Origin: Hyphomonadaceae bacterium
GTDB taxonomy: Bacteria > Pseudomonadota > Alphaproteobacteria > Caulobacterales > Aquidulcibacteraceae
Assembly (NCBI GenBank): GCA_016791385.1
Contig: JAEUMR010000047.1
Coordinates: forward strand, 124,001 to 188,000
DNA: 64,000 nucleotides
Direction: 5' to 3'
Shown: in pieces, positions 53,819-61,614 of the stretch
Position numbering within the stretch: position 1 is the stretch's first letter
Layout of the letters: every line of letters starts with the position of its first letter
Program-made: the position numbers and the translations under genes
Notes under the pieces: model-generated
Databases searched by the model: none
The model's input: only the letters and a program-made list of their open reading frames with translations
Told to the model about the DNA's origin: nothing

Positions 53819-54333
53819 GCCTCAACAAGACGCTCGACCGTCTGTTCGACGAAATTCGCCGCGAGGCGAAGCGCAATCCCGATTTCGCCGATCGGCTGGA
53901 TGCGGTGCTGCGCCTGCACGACTCGCGGCGCGAGGTGGCGGACGAACTTGTTGAAGAGGTTGCGCGCGAAGAGGAGCCTTTTGTTTCCTCCCCCGCTCGC
54001 GGGGGAGGTGGCGAGCGGCAGCGAGCCGGAGGGGGTAAGTCTGCCAAACGCGCCCCCACGCCCCCTCAGTCGGCTGCGCCGACAGCTCCCCCGCAAGCGG
54101 GGGAGCAAACGACTGCGCTCAATCCCGCCGGCTTGTTCAAGCGCGAGGGCGAAGACGCGCTGACCGCAGCGCTGGCGGCGTTGGATGAGAGCGCGTTGCG
54201 GGCTTTGGTTGTCGAGCACAATCTCGATCCGGCCGGTGAGGCCGAGGCGATGAACGAAGCCGAACTCGCCGCCCACATCGTCGCCCAAGCCAAGCGCCGC
54301 GCCGAGCGCGACGACAAGATGTTCGATTATTAG
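53815..54333 (+). CDS. ParA-coupled hypothetical protein with in-frame repeat insertion
   Basis: A 172-residue protein. Residues 1-52 are charged helices (LDRLFDEIRREAKRNPDFAD), and 103-172 another helical part (NPAGLFKREGEDALTAALAAL, ALRALVVEHNLDPAG). Between them, residues 58-97 are Pro/Gly/Arg/Ala-rich and encoded by a 120-bp palindromic repeat (53987-54106) that keeps the frame. The ATG overlaps the ParA stop, so it is likely an accessory or adaptor of that ATPase. No known domain recognised. The insertion is tolerated, so the middle is probably a linker. Confidence 0.72.
   Translation: MSLNKTLDRLFDEIRREAKRNPDFADRLDAVLRLHDSRREVADELVEEVAREEEPFVSSPARGGGGERQRAGGGKSAKRAPTPPQSAAPTAPPQAGEQTTALNPAGLFKREGEDALTAALAALDESALRALVVEHNLDPAGEAEAMNEAELAAHIVAQAKRRAERDDKMFDY
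53987..54106. repeat. palindromic repeat element inside a coding gene
   Basis: Three hairpins in 120 bp: a 10-bp stem CCTCCCCCGC/GCGGGGGAGG (53987-54008), GTCGG/CCGAC around 54069-54082, and GCTCCCCCGC/GCGGGGGAGC (54085-54106) with a 2-nt centre. The ends are almost the same as each other in inverted orientation, as in dispersed REP-like elements. Length is a multiple of three and no stop arises in the host frame, so the host gene is intact. Only one copy is seen in this window; shorter GC palindromes occur at 50787 and 54334. Confidence 0.8.
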
Positions 54334-54397
54334 GCGCTTCTCTTCTCTCATTCCGGCGCTACGGCGCTCTGCGCCTCCGGCCGGAATGAGAGAGCGC
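54334..54397. terminator. bidirectional terminator-like inverted repeat
   Basis: TCTCATTCCGG (54346-54356) pairs with CCGGAATGAGA (54381-54391), with inner GGCGC/GCGCC pairs and outer GCGC/GCGC pairs at 54334-54337 and 54394-54397. It fills the gap between two convergent genes, and TATAAAA follows on the plus strand. It may be a dispersed palindrome as well as a terminator. Confidence 0.6.
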
Positions 54398-55386
54398 TAT
54401 AAAAACAGCGCGTCTCTCAATTCGGGAATGAATTCGAGCCGCCAAAGATCGAACACCGGAAACGCGCCGGCGAAATCCCACACGCACCAGCCGAGCCCAT
54501 GCGCTTCGCAAGCTTGCCGCACGGCGTGGGTCCATAGTGCGCGCTGCGGCAGCGCCACGGCGCGGTTCACGCCGAACTCGCCGACTTGTACCGCATAGCC
54601 TTGCCGCGCGCCCCACGACGCCGCGCGTTCGATATGTGTTTGCACTAGGCGCAGATCGGCCTCGCTGCCCCAATCACGCCCGAACCGCGGCGCTTCGGCA
54701 CCGAGCCATTCCGCGCCCTGGTGGGTGAAATCGTGCGGCTCATAATAGTGCACGCTGACGGCGATGTTCTCCGCCGCGGGCGGGCGCCAACGTTCGAGCG
54801 CGTCGATGTTCTGCCAATTGCCCGGGCCCAGCACGATCGTGCGCGTTGCGTTGCTCTGGCGGATCGTCGTGATCACGGCGCTCTGCAGATCGGTGAGGCG
54901 CGCGCCGTCCCATTGCCGGCCATTCGGCTCGTTCAGCGGCTCGAACAACAACGAGGCGGGCGCGTCCGCGAACCGTTCCGCGATTTGCCGCCATAGCGCC
55001 AGCAAGCGCGGCGTATGCCCGCGCGGGTCCGCGATCAACGTCTCGTAATGGTGGACGTCGAGCTGGAGTTTGAGGTTTGCATCCATCGCCCATCCGATCA
55101 CCTCGGCGACGCGGGCCATGTGCGCGGCGCTCACGCGGCCGCGTTCGTCCATGTGCGTATCCCAGCGCACCGGCAGGCGCACGCCGTCAAAGCCCGCCGA
55201 TGCTATCGCGTGCAGATGCGCCGCCTCGATGCGATAGCCCCAATCGCCTTCATTTGGCGCGTCCAGCGCGTTGCCGAGATTGACGCCGCGGCGGATTGGG
55301 AAGGCGGATGCGGCCTGACCGCGCGCCGCCGGGGCGCACGCGGCCAGGAGGCTGGCCGCGCTCATAAGGACATTCCTTCGATTCAT
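54397..55386 (-). CDS. glycoside hydrolase family 5 (cellulase-type), probable lipoprotein
   Basis: A 329-residue (beta/alpha)8 glycosidase. The N-terminus MNRRNVLMSAASLLAAC has an Arg pair and an LAAC lipobox, so it is exported and possibly lipid-anchored. GH5 motifs: RGVNLGNALDAPNEGDWG near 32, GVRLPVRW near 68, VHHYE near 110, the acid/base Glu in LLFEPLNEPNG, HYYEPHDFTHQG, and the nucleophile Glu in VQVGEFGVN. Substrate likely a beta-1,4-glucan or mannan but not certain. Single gene, no polysaccharide cluster around. Confidence 0.88.
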   Translation of the reverse strand: MNRRNVLMSAASLLAACAPAARGQAASAFPIRRGVNLGNALDAPNEGDWGYRIEAAHLHAIASAGFDGVRLPVRWDTHMDERGRVSAAHMARVAEVIGWAMDANLKLQLDVHHYETLIADPRGHTPRLLALWRQIAERFADAPASLLFEPLNEPNGRQWDGARLTDLQSAVITTIRQSNATRTIVLGPGNWQNIDALERWRPPAAENIAVSVHYYEPHDFTHQGAEWLGAEAPRFGRDWGSEADLRLVQTHIERAASWGARQGYAVQVGEFGVNRAVALPQRALWTHAVRQACEAHGLGWCVWDFAGAFPVFDLWRLEFIPELRDALFL

Positions 55387-55456
55387 GGTTGCGCAGCCTA
55401 AAGGCAGTCTTTAGCGCCGGGGAGGTCCCCGGGCTCCCCGATCGCGGGTGGGGAGT

Positions 55457-55485
55457 TTGCGGGGCGCGGGAAACCTCGCTAATCA
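55457..55485 (+). promoter_or_regulatory. candidate leaderless promoter of pccA
   Basis: TTGCGGG (55457-55463) and GCTAATCA (55478-55485) are 14 bp apart; the second ends 9 bp before the ATG at 55495. Same geometry as for purL and the first glycosyltransferase gene. Confidence 0.45.
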
Positions 55486-55494
55486 CGCCCCGCA

Positions 55495-57495
55495 ATGTTC
55501 GATAAAATCCTGATCGCCAATCGCGGCGAAGTCGCCGTCCGCATCATCCGCACCGCCCGCCGCATGGGCATCAAGACGGCGATCGTCTTCTCCGAGGCCG
55601 ACCGCGACAGCCTCGCCGTCGAGATGGCCGACGAGGCCGTCTTCATCGGCCCCCCGCCTGCGGCGCAATCGTACCTGGTGATCGACAAGATCGTCGACGC
55701 CGCCAAGCAAACCGGCGCGCAAGCGATCCACCCCGGCTTCGGCTTTCTGTCCGAGAAGGCCGAGTTCGCTGACCGGCTGCTGGCCGAGAAGATCACCTTT
55801 ATCGGTCCGAACCCCGGCGCCATCCGCGCCATGGGCGACAAGATCGAGTCGAAGAAGACGGCAGCCGATTCCGGCGTCTCGTGCGTGCCGGGCTTCATCG
55901 GCGAGATCGAAGGCGTCGAGCACGCGGTGCAGATCGCCGAGGACATCGGCTACCCGGTGATGATCAAGGCAAGCGCCGGTGGCGGCGGCAAAGGCATCCG
56001 CGTCGCCTACAATCGCAAGGACGTTGAAGAGGGCTTCCCCGCCGTGCGCGCCGAAGCCAAAGGCGCCTTCGGCGACGACCGCATCTTCATCGAGAAGTTC
56101 GTCACCGCCCCGCGGCACATCGAAATCCAAGTGCTCGGCGACAAGCATGGCAACGTTGTGCACCTGTTCGAGCGCGAATGCTCGATCCAGCGCCGCAATC
56201 AGAAGGTGATCGAAGAAGCGCCCTCGCCGCTGCTCGACGAAAAGACGCGCATGGCCATGGGCGAGCAGGCCGTCGCGCTGGCGAAGGCGGTGCACTATGA
56301 CAGCGCCGGCACGGTCGAGTTCGTCGCCTCCGGCGCCGACAAGAGCTTCTACTTCCTGGAAATGAACACGCGCCTCCAGGTCGAGCACCCGGTGTCGGAG
56401 ATGATCACCGGCCTCGATCTGGTCGAGCAGATGATCCGCGTCGCTGCTGGCGAGAAGCTCGCCTTCAAGCAGAAAGACCTGAAGATCAAAGGTTGGGCGA
56501 TCGAAAGCCGCATCTATGCGGAAGACCCTTACCGCAACTTCCTGCCCTCGATCGGCCGTTTGCGCACCTATCAGGCGCCGGCCGAAGGCAAGGCCAGCGA
56601 CATCACCATCCGCAACGAGACCGGTGTCCGCGAGGGCGACGAGATTTCGATGTTCTACGATCCGATGATCGCCAAGCTCATCACCTATGGCGCGACCCGC
56701 ATCGCCGCCATCGACGGTCAGGCCGCGGCGCTCGACAACTTCCTGATCGAAGGCATCGCCGACAACATCCCATTCCTGGGCGCGGTGATGGAAGAGAAAG
56801 ACTTCCGCAAAGGCGACTTCACCACCGCCTACATCAAGGAAAAATTCCCGCAGGGCTTTGAGGGTGTTCCACCGACCCCCGAGCAGGAAACGCTGCTGAT
56901 CGCCACCGCCGCTGTTATCCGCGCCTTCACGGCGCGCCGCGCGGGCCAGATCAGCGGCCAGGTCAATGGCGCCGGCGCTGGCTGGCAGCGCGATTGGGTG
57001 GTGATCCTCGATAAGAAACATCACCTCACACACGTCGATCTCAGCGAAGGCGGCGCCGATGTCGTCATCGACGGCAAGAAGCATCGCTTCGAAACCGCGG
57101 CGCGCCCGGGCGCGCGCATCATCACCGGCAAGTTCAACGGCAAGCCGTTCTCGGTGAAGATCAAGGTCGCGCCGGAGGGCTATACGCTGAGGCTGCGCGG
57201 CGTCACCGCCCGCGCCACCGTCGCCACCCCGCGCGGCGCCGACCTCCACAAGAAGATCCCGGAAAAGCATAAGGCGGACACTTCCAAGCTGATCGTCTCG
57301 CCGATGCCGGGGCTCGTCATTTCGATCGACGCCAAGCCGGGCCAGGAGGTGAAGGCCGGCGAGGGCGTCGCCGTCGTCGAAGCGATGAAGATGCAGAACA
57401 TCATCCGCGCCGAGCGCGATGGCGTAGTGGCGAAGGTCAACGTCGCCGCTGGCGCCAGCGTTGCGGCCGATGAGGTGATGATCGAACTGGCATAG
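55495..57495 (+). CDS. pccA: acetyl/propionyl-CoA carboxylase, biotin-containing alpha subunit
   Basis: Carboxylates its biotin and hands CO2 to the beta subunit to make methylmalonyl-CoA from propionyl-CoA. The 666-residue protein has a biotin carboxylase domain (ILIANRGEVAVRIIRTARR at 5-23, ATP loop IKASAGGGGKGIR at 157-169, ECSIQRRNQKVIEEAPSP, MNTRLQVEHPVSE), a middle BT region and a C-terminal biotinyl domain with EAMKMQN, biotin Lys632. The fused layout fits PccA or MccA; PccA is preferred by length. The beta-subunit gene is not adjacent. Confidence 0.93.
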   Translation: MFDKILIANRGEVAVRIIRTARRMGIKTAIVFSEADRDSLAVEMADEAVFIGPPPAAQSYLVIDKIVDAAKQTGAQAIHPGFGFLSEKAEFADRLLAEKITFIGPNPGAIRAMGDKIESKKTAADSGVSCVPGFIGEIEGVEHAVQIAEDIGYPVMIKASAGGGGKGIRVAYNRKDVEEGFPAVRAEAKGAFGDDRIFIEKFVTAPRHIEIQVLGDKHGNVVHLFERECSIQRRNQKVIEEAPSPLLDEKTRMAMGEQAVALAKAVHYDSAGTVEFVASGADKSFYFLEMNTRLQVEHPVSEMITGLDLVEQMIRVAAGEKLAFKQKDLKIKGWAIESRIYAEDPYRNFLPSIGRLRTYQAPAEGKASDITIRNETGVREGDEISMFYDPMIAKLITYGATRIAAIDGQAAALDNFLIEGIADNIPFLGAVMEEKDFRKGDFTTAYIKEKFPQGFEGVPPTPEQETLLIATAAVIRAFTARRAGQISGQVNGAGAGWQRDWVVILDKKHHLTHVDLSEGGADVVIDGKKHRFETAARPGARIITGKFNGKPFSVKIKVAPEGYTLRLRGVTARATVATPRGADLHKKIPEKHKADTSKLIVSPMPGLVISIDAKPGQEVKAGEGVAVVEAMKMQNIIRAERDGVVAKVNVAAGASVAADEVMIELA

Positions 57496-57611
57496 TAGCA
57501 CTCTGCGTCCAAGGAGGCGCTCGCGCGCACGAGCCTCGCTTCAGACGGATTGACGCGCTCAGGGGGCGCGATTCTCCTTGTCGCGTGCGCCAAGGGCGGT
57601 AGGCTCGCGGG

Positions 57612-59228
57612 GTGTTTGGCCGAGGCATAGGCGCAGAGAGAACTTGGCTCTTTGTGGGGGCCGTCGGCGTTGCCTACGGCGTGCTCTCGTTCGCGAGCCT
57701 GTACTTTACGCGATTTGGCGCCGAGGTTGAGGCGCTGTGGGTATCCAATGCGCTGCTGACCGCGGCTCTGGTCGCTAGCGCGGGCCGGCATTGGCCTTGG
57801 CTGCTTGTCGCGGCTGCATGCGGCCACTTCAGTGCGCATCGGATAGCAGGCGATCCGCTTGGCCTATCGCTCGCTTTCTTGCTCAGCGATTTGGGCGAGT
57901 CAGTGCTGTGCGCGTCGCTGCTTCGCGCTAGGCCGAGCGCGTTGGCGATGCAAAATTTCGCCGGAGTCGCGGAATTCCTCGCCATTTGCGTCTTCAGCGC
58001 CGCGGCTTCGTGCGCGGCGACGACATTCGGCAATTGGGCCCTTGGCGCACCGCTAAGCGGCGCTGATGTCTTGATCTGGTTGCTCGCGGACGCCCTGGGC
58101 CTATTCATATTCCTGCCCCTGTTCTTCGGGTTGGATGAGGCTCAATGGCGGCAAGCGCGGGCACGGCCGGCGCAGTTGCTGTTGGCGTTGGCTTTGGTCT
58201 TCGCCCTGGCAGTGATCGGCGCCTACACGCAGAGCCCAATCCCCAGATTGCTCTCTTTGCCGCTGTCGGTTGTCATTGCGTTTCGGTTCGGGGTGGCCGG
58301 CGTGGAACTGGCGCTCAGCGCCATCTTGGTCACGTGGGTGGTGTCGACCTATCTGGGGCATCCGCCCGGTGCGTGGCCCGACCTGGACATGCGCGGTTAC
58401 TTGCTTCTCGCCCAGGCCTTCGTCGCCGCTTTGGCGATGACCGTGGTTCCGCTTGCCGTGATACTCGAGGATCGCGAGCGCCTTAGCATGCGATTGGCGG
58501 AGGCCGCGAAGGCGGACGCAACCAAACGAGAGGCCGAGAAGGCAAACGCGTTCAAGTCTCGCCTCATCGCCATGGCCAGTCATGATCTGCGTCAGCCGGT
58601 CCTGGCCGCGCAGAGCTACCTGGATGCAATCGAGACCAGGCTACGCGACCCCGAGACGCAAGCTCTCTGCGTCAAGGCCACCCAGGCGCTCGATTCCATG
58701 ACGAACATCCTTGAGGCGCTGCTCGACGTGTCGCGTCTTGATGCCGGTATCATCGCGCCAAGGCCGCGCGATTTTCCCGTGAGCGAGGTGTTTGAACGTG
58801 TTGCTGCGGTGAACCGCCCGTGCGCCGAGGCCAAGGGGCTGCTGTTGCGGGTGGAGACTTCTCCGCACATCGTCCATAGCGATCCCAGCCTGGTGGAGCG
58901 CATCGTCGACAACTTCGTCAGCAACGCCATCCGCTACACCGAACGCGGCGAGGTGACGGTTTGGACTGAAGTGCGCGGCGACATGCTCGCCGTCAACGTG
59001 ACGGACACCGGCATCGGCATCGCGCCGGAGGCCTTGCCTTCAATCTTCGATGATTACGTGCAACTCAACAATCCTGAGCGCGATCGCAGCAAAGGCCTGG
59101 GACTCGGGCTCACCATCGCGCGCCGGATGGCGTCCTTGCTCGACCTGCGCATCGACGTCCGCACCACCGGCGGCGAAGGCTCGACGTTCACAATCGAGTT
59201 GCCGCTCGCGTCAGCTCAGGCGCCGTAA
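57612..59228 (+). CDS. orphan histidine kinase with MASE1-like membrane sensor
   Basis: A 538-residue sensor kinase. Residues 10-285 hold eight or so hydrophobic segments in MASE1 style (EALWVSNALLTAALVASAG, LADALGLFIFLPLFFG). A linker coil follows, then HisKA with MASHDLRQPVLAAQSYLDAI (phospho-acceptor His324), and HATPase_c with NFVSNAIRYTERG, TDTGIGIAPEALPSIFDDYV and GLGLGLTIARRMA. The DLRQP form is typical of kinases in hybrid RpfC-like groups. Start GTG 57612. No response regulator is next to it. Confidence 0.88.
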   Translation: MFGRGIGAERTWLFVGAVGVAYGVLSFASLYFTRFGAEVEALWVSNALLTAALVASAGRHWPWLLVAAACGHFSAHRIAGDPLGLSLAFLLSDLGESVLCASLLRARPSALAMQNFAGVAEFLAICVFSAAASCAATTFGNWALGAPLSGADVLIWLLADALGLFIFLPLFFGLDEAQWRQARARPAQLLLALALVFALAVIGAYTQSPIPRLLSLPLSVVIAFRFGVAGVELALSAILVTWVVSTYLGHPPGAWPDLDMRGYLLLAQAFVAALAMTVVPLAVILEDRERLSMRLAEAAKADATKREAEKANAFKSRLIAMASHDLRQPVLAAQSYLDAIETRLRDPETQALCVKATQALDSMTNILEALLDVSRLDAGIIAPRPRDFPVSEVFERVAAVNRPCAEAKGLLLRVETSPHIVHSDPSLVERIVDNFVSNAIRYTERGEVTVWTEVRGDMLAVNVTDTGIGIAPEALPSIFDDYVQLNNPERDRSKGLGLGLTIARRMASLLDLRIDVRTTGGEGSTFTIELPLASAQAP

Positions 59229-59333
59229 GGGCGTCACGCACAGTTTGATTTGCCTCAAAGACGGCGCAGCTGCTTACTCGACGTTGTCGTCGCGCAGGCA
59301 TGATTTCGTGCCGCAGCGTCAAGGATAAGGCGC

Positions 59334-60794
59334 ATGGCAGAGCATTTCGACGTGTTGATTGCAGGCGCCGGCATTTCCGGTGTCGGCTCGGCCTACCACC
59401 TGAAACAGCAATGCCCCGGTAAGAGCTTCGTCGTGCTCGAAGCGCTGGAGAGCTATGGCGGCACTTGGCTGATGCACACCTATCCGGGCATCCGCTCGGA
59501 CAGCGATCTCTACACCTTCGGCTATCGCTTCAAGCCGTGGCTTGGCCCCCCGATCGCCAGCGCCAAGGAAATTCTCGACTACATGGGCGAAGTGATCGAG
59601 GAGAACGATCTCGCCTCGCACATCCGCTATCGTCACAAGATCACGTCCGCTGCATTTTCGCGTCAGACCAATCTTTGGACCGTCCACGCCGAGCGGCTGG
59701 ATACCGGCGAGAAGCTCAGCTTTACCTGCAACTTCCTCTGGATGTGCCAGGGCTATTATCGCCATTCCGAGGGCTATACGCCCGATTGGCCCGGTATGAA
59801 GGACTACAAGGGACGCATCGTTCACCCGCAGACCTGGCCGAAGGATATTGACCTCAAGGACAAAGAGGTCCTCGTCATCGGCTCGGGCGCGACCACCGCC
59901 ACCGTCGTTCCCGCCATCGCTGGCGAGTGCAAGCATGTCACCGTGCTGCAGCGCTCACCGACTTATTTCATCCCGGGCCGCAACATCAACGAACTCGTGG
60001 AAATGCTGCGCCAGATCGGCGTGGACGAGAATTGGATCCACGAAATTGCGCGCAAGAAGATCTTGTTCGACCAGGATCAATTTACGGTCCGGTCGTTTCA
60101 GGAGCCGGAGGCGGTGAGGCAGGAATTGCTCGCTGGCGTGCGTGCGTTCCTCGGCCCCGATTACGATATGACGCACTTCACGCCGCGCTATCGGCCCTGG
60201 CGTCAGCGTATCGCCTTCGTGCCGGATGGCGACCTGTTCCAGGGCATCAACGCCGGCAAGGCGAGCATGGTGACCGACGAGATCGACCACTTCACTGAAA
60301 AGGGCGTGCTGACCAAGTCGGGCAAGGAGCTGGCGGCCGATGTGATCGTCACCGCCACCGGCTTTCATCTCAGTGTGCTTGGCGACATCCCGTTCAGCGT
60401 CGACGGCAAGCAGATCGATTTCGCCGACACCGTCACCTATCGCGGCATGATGTTCACGGGCGTACCGAACATGGTTTGGGTGTTCGGCTATTTCCGCGCC
60501 AGCTGGACGTTGCGCGTCGATCTTCTCGGCGACTTCGTCTGCCGCCTGCTCAAGACCATGGACGAAAAGGGCGTCAAACGTGTCGAGGTGGAACCGCCCG
60601 CGGCGGACAAGGGCATGGAAGTCCTGCCATGGATAGACCCGGAGAACTTCAATCCTGGCTATCTCATGCGCAGCATGGACAAGATGCCCAAGCGCGGCGC
60701 CAAACACGAATGGCAGCACACGCAGGATTATTGGCGCGAGAAGCAGGAGCTGCCGGCGATCGATCTCAGCGGCGCCGAGTTCAAGTACGGCTGA
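59334..60794 (+). CDS. flavin-containing monooxygenase, Baeyer-Villiger type
   Basis: A 486-residue FAD/NADPH monooxygenase. FAD motif VLIAGAGISGVGSAYHL (7-23), the fingerprint YKGRIVHPQTWP (a match to FxGxxxHxxxW with Tyr for Phe, near 161-172), NADPH motif VLVIGSGATTATVVPAI near 181, and ATGFHLSVLGDIPF. It oxidises ketones or related carbonyls in characterised relatives; the substrate is unknown. A terminator hairpin follows directly. Confidence 0.88.
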   Translation: MAEHFDVLIAGAGISGVGSAYHLKQQCPGKSFVVLEALESYGGTWLMHTYPGIRSDSDLYTFGYRFKPWLGPPIASAKEILDYMGEVIEENDLASHIRYRHKITSAAFSRQTNLWTVHAERLDTGEKLSFTCNFLWMCQGYYRHSEGYTPDWPGMKDYKGRIVHPQTWPKDIDLKDKEVLVIGSGATTATVVPAIAGECKHVTVLQRSPTYFIPGRNINELVEMLRQIGVDENWIHEIARKKILFDQDQFTVRSFQEPEAVRQELLAGVRAFLGPDYDMTHFTPRYRPWRQRIAFVPDGDLFQGINAGKASMVTDEIDHFTEKGVLTKSGKELAADVIVTATGFHLSVLGDIPFSVDGKQIDFADTVTYRGMMFTGVPNMVWVFGYFRASWTLRVDLLGDFVCRLLKTMDEKGVKRVEVEPPAADKGMEVLPWIDPENFNPGYLMRSMDKMPKRGAKHEWQHTQDYWREKQELPAIDLSGAEFKYG

Positions 60795-60803
60795 GTCTCA
60801 AAA

Positions 60804-60833
60804 CGAAAGCGCGCCAGCTGCGGCGCGCTTTCG
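60804..60833 (+). terminator. terminator hairpin after the monooxygenase gene
   Basis: A 12-bp perfect stem CGAAAGCGCGCC / GGCGCGCTTTCG with a 6-nt loop, 10 bp after the stop at 60794. A short T-containing stretch (GCATATT) follows. It can also act on the minus strand towards the small gene at 60859. Confidence 0.8.
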
Positions 60834-60858
60834 GCATATTGGTGAAGAGGCAATCGCT

Positions 60859-61014
60859 TCAGGCGCGGACAGCGATGCGGTCTGCCGGCGCCCACGGCAC
60901 GAAGCGAGCGTTCTGCTTCGGTTTCGTCCCGGCGCTCTCGCTCGCATCATGACGCTCCAGCCATTCGCGCTGGCTGATGCGCTTGGCGGTCTTGTCGGCA
61001 GGTGTCTGAGTCAT
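60859..61014 (-). CDS. small basic protein, 51 residues
   Basis: The frame from ATG 61014 to TGA 60859-60861 encodes MTQTPADKTAKRISQREWLE, then a short acidic/Arg segment and ends PWAPADRIAVRA. An AAAGGCG ribosome site lies 7-8 bp upstream. The codon positions look coding (third-position GC). It sits 115 bp below the DUF6249 gene on the same strand. Family not recognised. Confidence 0.55.
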   Translation of the reverse strand: MTQTPADKTAKRISQREWLERHDASESAGTKPKQNARFVPWAPADRIAVRA

Positions 61015-61128
61015 CGGAGCGCCTTTACTTTCTCACGGGTGCTCTCGAACAGCGGCGCTCGCAACTAGATCGGGCGACCTATGACCTCGGCGCGCGCCGG
61101 TGCGGCTCCACCGGCGCGCCCCGAACGA

Positions 61129-61533
61129 TCAGGTAGCTTTGCGCTTCGTCGTGTAATCGACAATCGCGAGGATCAAGAACGCAGCGCCGACTGCGCCCAT
61201 AATGATGGCGGGGATCATCATGCCGTGCACCACATCGCCGTCATGGTCGAACGAGTAGCCGTCTGCGACATAGCCGGCGGCGACGAAGCCGAAAGCGAGC
61301 GCGAGCAGAATGACGCCGTTGCCGAGGCTCTTGCGGGCGCGGTTGCCTTCATCGAGCATGTTCTGACTCAACTGCGAAACCAGCGACGGCTCCAGGGCTT
61401 GGCCGCGCGCCATGGCTTGCGAGATGAGGTCGTGGGCCGAGCGCTTGGTGCGTTCCTTGGCCAACACAGGAACCAAAATGATCGCGGCCACAAACGCGAA
61501 AAACGTAAACGGGACAAAGATTTCGGCGTCCAT
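61129..61533 (-). CDS. DUF6249-like small membrane protein
   Basis: A 134-residue protein with hydrophobic helices at about 5-24, 74-94 and 105-127, and a polar loop in between (RTKRSAHDLISQAMARGQAL). The pattern of a short N-terminal helix, basic loop, then two helices, and the LGNGVILLALAFGFVAAGY segment match DUF6249 proteins as I recall them. GAGGGAG precedes the ATG. Downstream of the histidine kinase gene on the same strand; a signalling link is possible but unsupported. Confidence 0.72.
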   Translation of the reverse strand: MDAEIFVPFTFFAFVAAIILVPVLAKERTKRSAHDLISQAMARGQALEPSLVSQLSQNMLDEGNRARKSLGNGVILLALAFGFVAAGYVADGYSFDHDGDVVHGMMIPAIIMGAVGAAFLILAIVDYTTKRKAT

Positions 61534-61614
61534 TCCTAAGCTCCCTCTTGTCGTGCGGGGCGCTGCCCCATTGCAGACACAGATGCAGCCGGAACCGGTT
61601 TTGGACGCAGGCCC

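Noticed and set aside
55421-55456. GC-rich stretch before pccA as another copy of the palindromic element
   Set aside because: It has short inverted GGGGA/TCCCC pieces but does not match the ends or middle of the element at 53987-54106.
55483-57501. Very long open frame on the minus strand opposite pccA
   Set aside because: It is a shadow of the high-GC codon pattern. The plus strand encodes a complete biotin carboxylase with all motifs, and the antisense translation is low-complexity His/Asp/Arg-rich with no family features.
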